Source: Diploscapter coronatus
Taxonomy: Eukaryota > Nematoda > Chromadorea > Rhabditida > Rhabditidae
DNA: 64,000 nucleotides
Direction of reading: 5' to 3'
NCBI GenBank assembly: GCA_964036155.1
Contig: OZ038422.1
Coordinates: 31,891,201 to 31,955,200, forward strand
The notes under the pieces were generated by a model that was given only the letters and a program-made list of their open reading frames with translations, was not told the origin of the DNA and searched no databases. Below, piece by piece: positions 39,900 through 51,800 of the stretch (the first letter of the stretch is position 1; each line of letters opens with the position of its first letter). The translations under genes and the position numbers were made by a program.

Positions 39900-40267
39900 T
39901 TTTCTCGTTATTTTTTGACACACGAACTTTCACTTTATTTGACCGAAGCAATACTTTTTGTTGCATTCACATTTTCATCATTGCACAGGGTTGTGCGAAA
40001 TTATTGCTGGTTTTACGGAAACTAATAGGCTTACAATTATGTCAATGACAATGAAGTAATAATCGCATAACTCTGAATTCAGCTTGTCCTGTCATTTGAC
40101 AACGAGATCGTTCTTGTCCCCCCACATTCATTTGATCGTTTTTTTTTCCATTTCTCACCTTTATTTCTGTCATCCTCTGTTGTGTTCAACCATTTTTCCC
40201 ATTTTTCTATGGAGCGTAGGGGTTGACATTTTTTGTGCAAGCAATTACATATCGTAGTGGGATGCGT

Positions 40268-40278
40268 CCCCCCCCCCC
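40268..40278. repeat. C11 homopolymer
   Basis: Eleven consecutive C, the longest C/G run noticed in this AT-rich window. Confidence 0.9.
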
Positions 40279-40456
40279 TGTCCGATAGATTTGATTTTCT
40301 GGGCGAAATCTTGAGCAGATATGCAAATGCGTATTGCTTACTAATTAGAGATGGCCGCACTTATGAAGAGGTTAGGCAAAGAATAATTGGTGAGGGAAAG
40401 CGATAAGGTTTTCTGAAGCGATGAAGTGATCAGAGATATGACTCAGTGTGTTCCAG

Positions 40457-40525
40457 GTGATTGGCGGGGAGCGGTCCGATCACTTGATCCCCATCCCTCT
40501 GAGCAGCCAGCCGACAGATCAAGCT
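40457..40525 (+). CDS. mca-3: PMCA alternative exon at the calmodulin-binding tail
   Basis: The 69-base exon has acceptor TTCCAG, donor GTAAGA and is phase 0 at both ends. It encodes VIGGERSDHLIPIPLSSQPT followed by DQA. Joined to exon 27 (ending RLQTQ) and to the exon at 42961 (starting IRVVKAF) it gives a run that resembles the tails of other invertebrate PMCAs as I remember them. It therefore inserts 23 residues in the middle of the calmodulin-binding region. If its intron is retained, translation stops 10 codons later. The call rests on splice signals, phase and recalled family similarity. Confidence 0.72.
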
Positions 40526-42960
40526 GTAAGAACAGTCACGGGCAACATTCAGATCTAAAGGGGGGCCCATACCTGAACGATCTGAATGTGGCACCTGCAA
40601 CTGTGCAAGACAACCCACAACACAGTCAATATATCGATTATTATACTCACTTTTCGCTATCGTGAATAGCTCCAATAATCCATGCTTATGTCAGCGACAC
40701 AAATGCTGCCAGAATCGTAGATGATGAGCAGAGCTTTCACCTTGTTTATTTGTAGAACAACTTTAGTCCTTCTCACCAATCGAAATAGCTCTGCGAATTA
40801 TATCGATTAACTCCGCGTCGTGTTGTGGCTTGTCTTCTAAATCTAGGCGTGTGTCGTGGTGGGTCTGTGGCTATAATCTACCTCTCGGCTCCTTTGTATT
40901 TTCATCGACTGAATAGCGTCATGGTTTTGTTTGTCATATCTCAATTCGGGGGAATCGAGTAGTGTAGGGAAAATCCGATGACAAACACAGCCTGTGACGG
41001 TGATCAGTTGGTGACAAGTGCAAAGGGGCCCTACCTCTCTGACATGCAGATCAGCGTTGTATCGTTGCCCTATTTGCCCGCTTCTCCTCACTCGGCTCCC
41101 TGCTCCTTCAGACAGATTCCTCGGTTTCTTTCTGCTTCTCTGCTTCTGCCTCTGAATGCCTTTCCTGCCTTTGACTTGATGATGACTGACTATGAATAGA
41201 TTATGCATCGTTGTGACTCATCGTATAATGGTCTGAATATTCGAGGTGTTGAGTTTTATGTGCAGAAATGTATAGAAAGAATCCGATTAATGAGAACAAT
41301 GAATTTCCCTTCAAATGTTGGTTCACTTCATGCTTAAAATTATTCTGCACATTTGATTGAAACTTGGAATAATCTGACCGTTTCCATAGTTGCATATAGT
41401 AACTGTGGTGCAAGATTTCCTGCATTTGTGCATCGTGAGCATCGTAGCTGTGCAGAGCGGGTTCCAATCCTTTCCGCCTCGGCACAGAAACCCTTTCTCC
41501 TTTCCTTTACTATATTCTTCTATCACATTCTTTACTACTTTTCTTGATCTTACTCATTTCTCCTTCTACTTATCAAATTCCTACAAATCAGTAAATTCTG
41601 GAGAAGCATTATATCAGATTTATATAGCTCAACTTATGAAATGAAAAATAAGTTGTGCCGGGTTGGTTTCATCGCGTGCACTTCTTACCTCTCTCCAAAT
41701 TCTTTCACGATTTTCTTCTTTTTCTTCACATTTGGATACATTTCGAGTTGATTTAGATTTCTGATTCGCTTTCTTCTATACCACTCACCAAATTTCCATA
41801 CCATTTTATCCAATCCACCCTTTTGGTGTGCAGCCTGCAGCTCCCTTTGCCCTCCCTCTGCAAGACAGTCTTCCACACATTTTCTGCATCGAGTGCAGGA
41901 CATTACATATCAAACCGGAAGAGCAATAGTTTCTTTGAAATGGGTTCAAGATTTGGACAATTTTCAGTTGAAATTTTCCATGCACTTTTTGAGTGTATCG
42001 AGTGAGCAATTATTTTATCGTGAATGAATAGTTCTTCTTCCTCGAGAATATCAAGGCTCTTTTGCAAAGTTCATTGGCTGATCGCCACCATTTTCAAAAT
42101 TTGCGTTTTCGTCACTTCCTATTCTAAACGCAAACTTTCTGTTCTTCGAATATTTCAGGTGATCATCCGGTGTATTCTATCAGAAGTTCAAAATCATCGA
42201 ATTCCAGTAATGTCCTGCACTTCTTGCATTACATTTTTCTCCATCAGAAATTTGCCTGACGATAAATTTCGTTGGAGCCCACGAAAATGTGACCAATGAT
42301 TTTCCTCCCTTCCACTCCTTCATCTTTCCGGCAACATTTGAGTTGCCATTTCATTTCTGATTTTCTAGTTTCTGGTTTCGATTTGCGGCCTGCCCCTGGC
42401 CCAGTTGATTGTGTTTGTCAGTCGAATCCATTGGTTTCTGTTTCAGTTTCCAAACAACAATTAACTTGCAAGCTTTTGTGTCGATCGACAGAAATATGCC
42501 GATTTTGGGCAGATCCAGAAATAAGGGCTGATTGGGAAGAGAAGACTATTGAGACTGACACTTTGCGATATTTTCACTCTTAGATTGACTAACCTTCATG
42601 CAGCTAATACATATCAACTATAGAAGCACAATTTAGTTGAGCAAATTTACCCTATTACTGTAGTAGTTTCATACTTCAATTGAAATGACAATTTTTACGA
42701 AAATTTACAGACTTTGTCATTTTATCGAAGAAAAGGGCAACTAGAAAACTAATTGACAATTTTCTTCTCCGCGTTAGTTGCATGAAGATTTATCAACAAT
42801 CGCAAAGTGCTAACTCTGAATGAGCATCAGCACTTTCTATTTCAATAAAGTAGTAAAGTCTCATCAGTCAGATCAGCCAGTCCTTAGTTCCCCATATCTG
42901 TTCATTCAGTTGGCTCAATATTCCTTCCTTCCTTCCTCATCATAATCATGCGATGTTCAG
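40526..42960 (+). other. Intron between alternative PMCA 3' exons
   Basis: A 2.4 kb stretch with no supported exon. A segment near 41015-41050 loosely resembles one at 40555-40590, since both contain AAAGGGG followed by CCC and TACCT. The 60 bases before the exon at 42961 are pyrimidine-rich. Confidence 0.5.
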
Positions 42961-43087
42961 ATTCGCGTCGTGAAAGCCTTCCAAGCAGGTCTGGATCGAC
43001 GAGAGCCAAGTCTGACAGGCCAGTCGGCAGCCAAACTGAGGGAGATCAGCAGACAGCTCAGGTTGCAGGGAGAGTCAGAAGCCCGAG
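42961..43087 (+). CDS. mca-3: PMCA alternative 3' exon encoding a second IRVVKAF tail
   Basis: The exon follows acceptor GATGTTCAG and encodes 42 residues plus one base. It begins IRVVKAFQAGLDRREPS and continues with a basic helix (SAAKLREISRQLRLQ). The start matches the second half of the PMCA calmodulin-binding domain. It is an alternative to the [11 protein letters not shown] exon at 37603. It can follow either exon 27 or the 40457 exon in frame. The donor is GTAAAG. Confidence 0.85.
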
Positions 43088-43585
43088 GTAAAGTACTAAT
43101 TTTCTAATAACAAACTGAGTGATAAATTCTGATAGAAAAGTTGCATAGTTCTATTTTTAATAAGCGAGTTCGTATTTCTGACGTAATACCACTGCTCAAG
43201 TATTTTATATGTAAAATTTGGACATCAACGTCATTTGTTTTTCTTTTTAAATTTACATATAAAATCGACTGACTTGATAACAATGTCAAAAAGTATATGA
43301 AGTCGCTCTAAATCAATTTATGCCATTCTCAAATTTCTATTCCATACATGAGTTATTGTTGAATCATTTTGAGTAATAGAAAATTTAAATAATTGAATGC
43401 CCTACGAAAAATCAGAAAGATTATTTCCTTCAATACCGAGATGGAATTCAAGTTTCAGAAACATTGGAGGAGCCATTTTTTCTTTAAAAATGCGCAATTA
43501 TTCTGGTTTCGTTATTGACGATTTTGATAAACTCCCTTCTGGCTTTCAAATTCATTTCAAGAAATACTTACAAACCGTATTTCAG

Positions 43586-43620
43586 CTCGACAGGCCTCTC
43601 GAACTAGCACGAAGAACTAG
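43586..43620 (+). CDS. mca-3: Probable terminal exon of the short PMCA isoform
   Basis: With the phase-1 base from the previous exon, the acceptor TATTTCAG at 43585 gives ARQASRTSTKN and a TAG at 43618-43620. The predicted isoform without the 40457 exon is 1190 residues. A competing acceptor, AAGTTTCAG near 43457, would instead end the protein with ETLEEPFFL. The first choice is favoured by its polar, basic residues and coding-like base use. Confidence 0.5.
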
Positions 43621-45166
43621 CCGAGTTGTGTCGTTTCGAAGTCAGCTCCCTTCCCCCTTCCACCATCTTCAATTCACTCAGTGCCCTCCTTCAGACAATC
43701 TCGATTTGCATCGTTTCTTGTCAGTCATTTCATCATTTCCCGTGTCTCCATCATCACATTCAAAGAATTCAACCTTTCAACATTCTCAATCAAAGTCTAA
43801 TGGTCAAATGAATCATTAATTCTTACTTAATTCAACAATTCTGTAGGATTTAGAGCGTTCCATTTCATCATCAATGAAGAGATGTCTTATTTTTAATAGC
43901 ATAACGAATTTTTAACGTCGAGTTGCAAAGTAATTTGAAAAGACCATTTGGCTCTTTGCAACTAAACTTCATTTTATCCAGAAAGTGAATCTATCTTGCG
44001 CAGTTAGCCTTTTTTGTTCATTCGATTTATTTCCAAGAGCGCATTTTCATCTCCCTGTTTTCTGTGTTTTATCGTGGTTTCGAGTTTTCGATGCTCCAAC
44101 ATCACAAGGCTTTATTCATTGTTGTCTTCTTTTTCCTTTATTTTCCTCGTTTCTATCAAATTTTTATCCTAACCGCCGCAGAGCGCGTGTTTTACTTCTT
44201 TTTCCCTCTTGTATGCAATTTTTATCTATCGATATATTTTATCTCCTTGTTTAGAAGAGAGTTGTGGCTAAATTGTCTTCAAAAATCGAAGTAACTTATG
44301 ATTTCTTTAGCTACAGTTCTATTATTTATGAAAGTTACCCTATCAAAAAGAGGAAGCATTGTTGACTTCTGACGATTTCTATTTGACTCGGGCAATGCTC
44401 TTTACTTATGAAGTGATACGGTAATGAATATGAAAATTCAGCTATTTAGTAGGTGAGTGTCCGTTCGTTGTTAGGTAAATGCCTCGAGGTATTCTTTTCA
44501 AAGTTTTCCTATGATTATCATTTTCCAGTTCATCTCTTTGTTATAATTTTATTCTTTTGTCTTAGTTTTAAGCTGCCACTTTTGGTCTTTTTGTTGTTGT
44601 TTTCTTCTATGTTTTACGAATTGTTTTAGCATAAAGAACCATAGAGCTGTGCTCTCTTCTTTAGAAGAGTTCAGTTTCTATTTCTATCCTATTATTCATC
44701 AATTATCCAATTCAATTTCCTCTTCCCTTCCCTAGCCTTTTTATCCTTCCCCTTAGTTCCTATTTCCTCTGTAAATGATGAACCGTATCGATTTATTTCT
44801 TCTAGGCTTATTGTATGGCCACCACACTCATACAACATTTTACAAATACGTATTTCATATGAAAATTACGGTCGCTTCGAAAGAAAGAAAAGTCTCATTT
44901 CTCACGTATAAAAATAAATAAAATTCTATTTCATTTGATGTCTAGAAATTGACAGACACACGCAAATGAATGATGAAGAGAATATTCCGAAGATAAGAAA
45001 ATGGATAAAAGCATCAAATCAAATCAAGTCAAGTCAAGACAAGTACGTAAAGGGATGAAAATGTTCAAAGCAATGAAAGATGAAATTTGGAGTTGTGTTC
45101 GATTCGGACGAGTGGAATTATAGAAGAGAAGGTGAATTGCCTTGAGCATTGATTGTTGTTGAGTGA
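43621..45166. other. Convergent 3' flanks of the PMCA and sar-1 genes
   Basis: The two genes point at each other across 1.5 kb. A plus-strand double AATAAA lies at about 44913-44922. A minus-strand AATAAA (TTTATT at 44792-44797) could serve sar-1. No exon or RNA gene was recognised. Confidence 0.55.
44792..44797 (-). terminator. Possible polyadenylation signal of sar-1
   Basis: The minus strand reads AATAAA about 370 bases after the sar-1 stop codon. It is the best candidate noticed, but other signals may be used. Confidence 0.35.
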
Positions 45167-47944
45167 CTAGTCGAGATACTGCGACAGCCAACGGAATCCC
45201 TCTCCATAGCCCTGTCGCTTGAGCACAGAGCACATGAACACCTCCATCGGCCGCGACGACAAATCAGAACGAGAAATTTCACCTGCAATTATGAAAATAA
45301 AATTGTGGAAAAGATCTCACAAAAACTAGTGTATATTGAATGCTACAAAATTTAGCATCACTTCAACTAGAGATTGAAATACAATGGATTGAAGTAGAAG
45401 TGTGAATTGCAATTCAGAAATTTCAGCTTAACTTATCTTGATAATGTTTTTGAGACTACGTATATTTTTATCCACTCGTAAGTATAATTATCTCAAACGT
45501 TATTTATCCTCCTTCACTATCTCTTCTTTGTCTTGTCTTTGAACAAAGTAACCCTAGTTTTTCCCAGAAACGTTTACTTTTTTGAGTTTCTCTGCGCCTC
45601 TTTTTAAAATCTTTCGCTTATCGTCCAAGAACGAACGAAAATCTAACTCGCTATTCACTACATTACACTGCCATATGAGAAGACTCGCATTTTTGCATTA
45701 TGCGTATGATCAGCCAAGTCTAGAGAGGATTAAAGTCGAGAAATTATGCGAGGCTCGAAAAAGAACGTTTCTGGGAAGCCCTATATATTCACACCCTAAT
45801 TTCGATACTTCATGTCTTTCTTCTTTCAAAAATTAAAATCTCAAGAAAGTTCTCCTTCAGGATAAGATGGCGTTGAAAAGTGCAAAATTCGATCATTCTC
45901 TGGATGAATCACAACGAGTATGACATGCGAGTCACGTGATATCATCATCGAGACGAGGTATTTACGATGAAATCGAATGGAATGACCAGAACCACGCAAA
46001 TTGATACAAGTGGTACATTCATTTCAAATTTTAAAAAGAAAGTATTGCATAACTTTCATGAATGAATATTCTGACCTTTTCCAGTGCAGAGATGACCGAT
46101 GTTCAAGTAGTGTTTGAGGTGGTCCTCAGGCAGAGCTGTGGCCTTGTCGATTTTGTTGCCCAGAACCAGAATTGGCGCAGTTGCAACCTGAAAACGAGAA
46201 TCATAATCATTGAAAAAGTAGGAATTATTTTGCGAATTTTTACAGGAAAAAGTTATTTATATTGAAAATTTCTATGACAAATGAAGGATGTTTCAAAATG
46301 TTTCAGGAATGGAAATCAGAAAGATAAAGAGAAACAAGTTGAAAGTTCATCTAGCCTTGAAGTAGGGATATGAATTTTAAGGTAGAGTCAGAGATTTCAG
46401 TTTTCCAAGATAGGAACTTAGATGGGTATCAAACCTGACCATTTAATTTTTTGGTCAAATAAACTCGCTCCAATTCAAACATGAAAGCGACTTGAATACG
46501 AAAACAGTATCGTTTTACTTCAATGTTTCAAACCTGCTGCTTCACATAATGATAGGAAAAAGCATGAAGATGAATAAATAACATTTCTTCGAAAGGGAAT
46601 TTGCAAAAGCAGCACGAAATGATAAAATATTTTTTCAATAAAAGAAAATGTACCTGTTCATCCTGAAGAAGGGATTCCAACTCGACGCGACTCTCGTTGA
46701 TCCTCTCCAAATCGGCTGCATCCACGAGGAAAACAATTGCATCCACTGCAGGGAAGTAGTCCCTCCATACACGGCGAGCTGAAACAGAGCAGAGATAATA
46801 GCGAATGATTGAACGAATAAATGAAGAAATGAGATGAAGCTGGTCATTATAAGGCATGCCAATGGTTGGATCCGCGAACAAATGAGTGATCACAATATGA
46901 ACCTATCCCTCTCAAATTTGGGAAAGGAAGCATACACACAGAGCACTTTCCAGTCGTTCGTGAATCAGACCACAGGATACCAGTAAATTGGGTCGTAAAG
47001 AGACATCTTCATAAATTTAACCTTGAAAATGTCGTTTTTACAGCTGGGTCCGTTGATGCTTTGGTGTTTTTTAATAAAAAAAAAGAATCAATACAGACCT
47101 TGCTCGTGACCACCCAAATCGAATGTCGTGAACGAAATTCCGCCTAGCGACAGCTCCTCCGATGCTGAAAGTGTCAAGGATTATTTGATCGTACCGAATA
47201 ATAATATTCTCATAAAGAATATGGTGTAAATATTTTTTCTCATTTATGCGTGCTTGTAGCAGTATCCAAAGTGTATTGGAAAAGTTACTAATTGGATAGA
47301 GTATTTTAACAAATCTCTACAAAATATATCTTACTTCCACAAAGTATGCAATTAATTCAAGATCATGATCTTTGGATACTGGCAGCAAATTTAAAAAATT
47401 CTTTTGAAACGTCAATTTTATTCGTAGGAATTTCGACCTTGAATGAAAAGGAAAAGCGCGATCAGACTAATGATAAGTGATAAGGAAACAGAGAAAAGTG
47501 GGAGGGGTGATCACGCGACTTTCGGAAATAAGGGGAATGATCGTCTATAAAGTACACGATTGCAACAACTAGTTCAATAATACGAGAAAAAATGAAATAG
47601 TCAAGAAGATAAGGATTTTGCGAGTCTACGAATACTAAAATAGTAGTTTATTTTCCAAAATCTCCAGAGTGAAGGGAATAAGATGAAAGGTCGACTTACT
47701 GGGATGAAGAGTGGGGACGTGCTGAGCCATGCGGTCGTCTTTGAGCATGTGCAGCAGAGTCGTCTTTCCTGCATTGTCGAGACCCAGAAACACCAGTTTA
47801 CCCTTCTTCTTGCTCAGACCTGTAACGAGACGGATTGATCACATGACTGCTGATCATTGTCATCATTCGATAAATAATCAATAAATGGGAGAACTGACCG
47901 AGCATGTTGAGGACGCTGTTGAACCAGTCCCAGATGAACGACAT
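45167..47944 (-). CDS. sar-1: Small GTPase Sar1 (COPII coat assembly)
   Basis: Sar1 is the GTPase that bends ER membrane and recruits Sec23/24 to start COPII vesicles. Six minus-strand exons in reading order (47899-47944, 47700-47819, 47099-47164, 46654-46778, 46076-46187, 45167-45282) encode 194 residues, the normal family length. The start [16 protein letters not shown] is the Sar1 amphipathic N-terminal helix. As in other Sar1 proteins, and unlike Arf, residue 2 is not a myristoylated glycine. Motifs: GLDNAGKTT 28-36, switch I around PTLHPTSEE, DLGGHEQ 71-77 with the catalytic-type His75, NKID 130-133, and [13 protein letters not shown] near the C-terminus ending WLSQYLD. All introns have GT-AG ends and lie between about 320 and 790 bases, except the 79-base first one. 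Longer in-frame open sequence upstream of the ATG is judged untranslated. Identity is secure. Confidence 0.97.
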
Positions 47945-48884
47945 CGTCACTCTGTCCAAATCCGCAGCTGTGCCGTCCTTCACCACCCACAAATCTGAAC
48001 GCACCATTTCTGTCATCCCTTCTACTCGAAACAGACGGACTGACTGAGCCCCTTTTAAGAGCAACAGCCATTCCAACTCAGAAGTGAGCAGCTTAGAGCT
48101 GTTATGAAACGACACAAAACACGACAATTCGATAAGAAAATAAAATAAATCACAAAAAATGACTGAGAAATGGAATAAATGCAGAGTGCGATGGCAGAGA
48201 AGGAAATAAAATGACGTAGAGAAGCAGAGGGAGGAATGGCTGCGTATTAGATGGAAGTGTGACGACGTGGAGTTTACGAATCGAGGCGAACCAAGCAGCA
48301 ATCGATAGAGCGACACGAACTTCACAAAATACTCGAATCGAAAATCGCGGAGTAGCGAAGGTTGACGAGCAATGAACAGTCAAAAATGCGAAAATCCATC
48401 GATTGCCTGCAGAAAATGATTTTTTCCAAGTGGTCGATTGGTTTGGGCTCGTAGAATTTATCGATTTTTATCGATCTTCAATTTGTCTATCGATTCGCAT
48501 TTGAATTTTCGTGGTTTTCGAGTCGCAGCTAGTGAGCATCCCCTCTTCAGGCCGTAGTTCCACGTGTACTCTGCATTCTCCCTTTCTCTTTCGCTTTCCC
48601 CCTTTCCTTTTTGCCTCCTTACAATTCACAGCTGACTGGACTGGGTGAGGGACAGGACAGGATTGCTGTGAGACAGAACATACGCAGGTGGGCATCGAGT
48701 GGAGAAGACCGTCTGGAGATGTAATCGAATCGAGGCAGCAAGGTCAACCAAATCAACAAATAATCACTAATCAGCAACCAGGAACATCGTTTGGAGAGAT
48801 AAAAGGTGATTTTCAAGAATTTATCTTAAAAAGTCCAGAAAAATCGCATTTCCGATGATTTTAGACACATCAATTGACTGAGCA
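47945..48884. promoter_or_regulatory. Divergent promoter region between sar-1 and rft1
   Basis: The start codons of two oppositely transcribed genes are 940 bases apart. Five ATCGAT hexamers occur within 195 bases (48301, 48398, 48460, 48470, 48489), two of them 10 bases apart. ATCGAT is the core recognised by ONECUT-type homeodomain factors and, within TATCGATA, by fly DREF. Which factor binds here is unknown. A minus-strand acceptor, GCGTTCAG, ends at 47995, 51 bases before the sar-1 ATG, and may be its trans-splice site. Confidence 0.55.
48863..48864 (+). promoter_or_regulatory. Probable trans-splice acceptor of rft1
   Basis: ATGATTTTAG ends 20 bases before the rft1 start codon, with no upstream exon recognised. 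This fits a spliced-leader acceptor. Confidence 0.45.
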
Positions 48885-51800
48885 ATGTCTTCGAGTCTGG
48901 CCACTTCAATTGCAACCAACTTCTCTGCGCAGGTAATTCCCCAACTCAGTGATTGGATTCGGTTTGGAATATATTTTTCATACTGGAATTGAACAGTTGA
49001 CTTTTTGAAGCACGCACACACATGAAATTAAGTAGGTCTGATACGACTTTTGTATCTCTAAATTTGATTAATATCACCGATGAATTGACAACGGATTAGG
49101 AGCTAAGAAAAGTGGAGAAAAATGAGAAAAAAATCCTCGAACAATTAATTATAGTTGTTGATGCTGATCAACTCGGTTTTAGCAAATGCATGAGCGCAGT
49201 TTGACATTACTGTCAACGATATGAGACCATTTGCCGTTCTTCTACTCATTTACCCCACAATTCTCTTCTTATTCATTCCATTTAATTTGTAGTTGGTCGC
49301 CCGTGTCTGTTCCTTCCTGATCACTGCATATCTGCTGCGGATAGTGGACAATGACGTCCTCGGATTGGTCAATGTCAGGTTGGATAATTAATTATCTTTG
49401 GTCTTTAGAATTCAGACGAGATTGAAGCCTAAAAAATCAAGTCAGGTTTCATTGATAATATTTCAAAATCCCGATTCCTCTTCATAAATTTCGCGGAAGA
49501 ATAGTTTCAACTTGAATCTGCAATATCTTCAATTCAAAAACGGTTTTTTTTAACATGTGGTTTGCAGACTGACTCTGCTCTACAGCACGATTCTCTTCCT
49601 GACGAGAGAGCCGATGCGGAAGGCCGACATTCTCAAGGACTCGCTGCCCGCCTTCGTCAATCTCATCTGGTGCAGGTAAATTGAACGAGCGTTTTATTTT
49701 GAAGTGCGTTAAAAATTTTTTAACTATTTATCTGACGAATGAATTCACTATTTCGAGGAGAAACGATGCAAGACAAATTTGGTATCGATGGCGAATTTTG
49801 TCATTCGTTGTCTCCACCACTTGACTTATTCGAGTTGTGTAATATGTTGCCCTCTTTTCATAAATTCAGAATAACAATAACAGATGACGCTGTCTTCTTA
49901 GCTATTGACGAAGACAAAACGTTTGATTATCAATTTGCAGTCCGTTGATCTGCGGAGCTCTGTCAGTGCTGTGCACGCTGTTATGGCGACTGACCTCATC
50001 CTCCTCTGTGGAGGTTCCCTTTTTCACCCTGGCCTCCTTCCCGCTGGCTGCTTTCATCGAGAGCTGTGCAGAGCCCTTTGCTGTCATCGCATTACGGTAT
50101 GTTCTTCATCGACTTTGGAAACTTGATTGTTGATTGGTGAAATTTTTATGTTTAAAAATATGCCATTGAATGAATCAAACGATTTTACTATGATTCGAAA
50201 TTATGGAAACAAAATCTTGAAGATTGTTATGATTTATTGCTAGCGTAATTTAAAGGTCTCAAGAACATTCTTACATTTTGTTCTGATTTTCGAGCCGCAA
50301 ATCCCATCTCTCCAGTACCCTTCAAATAGATCTGAAAATGCCGTTATACTGAGCATTTCATGCTTCAAACAAACTTCGGAGTTGAACAAGGCTTTTAGCT
50401 TCTCTCTGCACCGTCAATTTGCCATTGCCCAGGCGATTCTGATTTCCTTCCAGCGAATTACCGTATTCCTGTGGATTATTCTCTTCCACCCGGCCAAGGA
50501 GAATGAACTCTTCGTCTTTGCTGTCGCACAGGTAGCTTTTCTGAAATTCTGCTTTCCTTCATTTTCAATTAAAATTTAGATTCTTGCCTCATTCTTCTAC
50601 CTCATCTACTATTTCGTGACATTCTATCGACTGTCAAAGCAGAAGACGGAGGAATTGAAGATGTTTGGAGGATTTGCCGACTTCTTTCCAAAATTCGGGT
50701 TAGTTTTATTAGATTCAAGTTTATTGATAACCAGGCATTAAAATTTTTGAACTGACAGCATTAGTGTCGTGCCAGTACCATTTCTAGCGTCGGTTTCGGA
50801 AGCATAAAACCATGTTGACAACGAGAAAATACGTTTGAAAAGCATTATTAGATGCCTTGCTATCTCATACCATTACGAACTACAAGAAAAAAGACGTTTC
50901 GGGATAAAAGTAAAGATAAAGTTCTGCATGTTAAATTTCTTCCTTTCGAAAAGACTATCCGGTGCACAAACTCATGTCTACTAAAAGTAGTAAAAAAACG
51001 CGATTTACCTTTTCCTTCTTTGCGCTGCGCTCTTTCTCGTTTCGAAAAAAGTGCGTTGTTTCTTCCCCTTTATCCTTCATCTCTTCTCGCCTCTATTTTT
51101 CCAGCCCTACATTTACAATTAGGGACTGTAAAGAAACATGATTTAGTCCCGCTGTGTTTATATAGCGCTAATAACCGAACTGCAAATCTGTCGATTGTAT
51201 GTACACTTCTTCATTTACTATTGGGCGGTTTCTGAATCCCTGCGAAAAAAGACAAAAAGGAAATGAGATTAGGGGAAAATAGTGTTAGCTTTTCATCGGA
51301 ATTTACCGAAATTTATAGCAGGCTATTGATAATTCGCATCATTCAACCATACAAACATCTCAACTCCTTATGTTCCATGACAATGCATTCACTCAAATGA
51401 TTACACGCCACTCCAGGTTTGGCATCGATGTCACTTCAGTGCGCGCAGTGGCCACTCTGATGGGTCATTCCATCTTCAAGCAGCTGCTCACAGACGGCAG
51501 CAGCTATGTCATGACGTTCACCCAATTGCTCTCGCTCAAACAACAGGGTAGGTATACTCGTCTTGAAGGATAATAATGTTTTGAACCGAACAAGGGATGG
51601 TTTCGTATCCAAATCTGGCCTTGGCTTTAAAACCAAACTAGGCCAAAAATTCTCCTGATAATGAGATCAAAAATCGCCGTCGTGTGATTTGCTCACTTCT
51701 AAACGCACTGCCATTGTGCTATAGTCACTTACTTTGGTCGCCATCTAATTCTTGATGCCTCAGGGAAAGAACGTTTGAAAGTGAGTGAATGGGAGGCTAG

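Larger units (their letters stand above)
38386..40456 (+). other. Region between alternative PMCA 3' exons
   Basis: This region carries the 3' UTR of the long PMCA isoform (possible AATAAA at 39446-39451) and intron sequence for the isoform that uses the downstream exons. It holds a (TC)16 repeat at 39865-39896 and a C11 run at 40268-40278. No further coding exon was supported. Confidence 0.6.

Noticed and set aside
39514..39966. 150-codon minus-strand open frame with an Arg-Glu repeat
   Set aside because: The repeat is the (TC)16 microsatellite read on the other strand; nothing else supports a gene.
45931..45940. GTCACGTGAT E-box in a sar-1 intron
   Set aside because: A CACGTG core is expected many times in 64 kb; without clustering or conservation it is not evidence of regulation.
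47251..47389. Inverted pair CAGTATCCAAAG about 100 bases apart in a sar-1 intron
   Set aside because: Only 12 bases match exactly, the flanks do not continue the match and no target duplication was seen; chance expectation is not negligible.
47945..48325. N-terminally extended Sar1 reading through the upstream open frame
   Set aside because: Sar1 proteins start with the amphipathic MSFI-type helix, and a likely splice acceptor at 47995 places this sequence in the 5' UTR or outside the transcript.
50852..51235. 127-codon open frame inside rft1 intron 6
   Set aside because: It lies on the sense strand of an intron, has no recognisable motif, no transposon ends were found around it, and a frame of this length is possible by chance.
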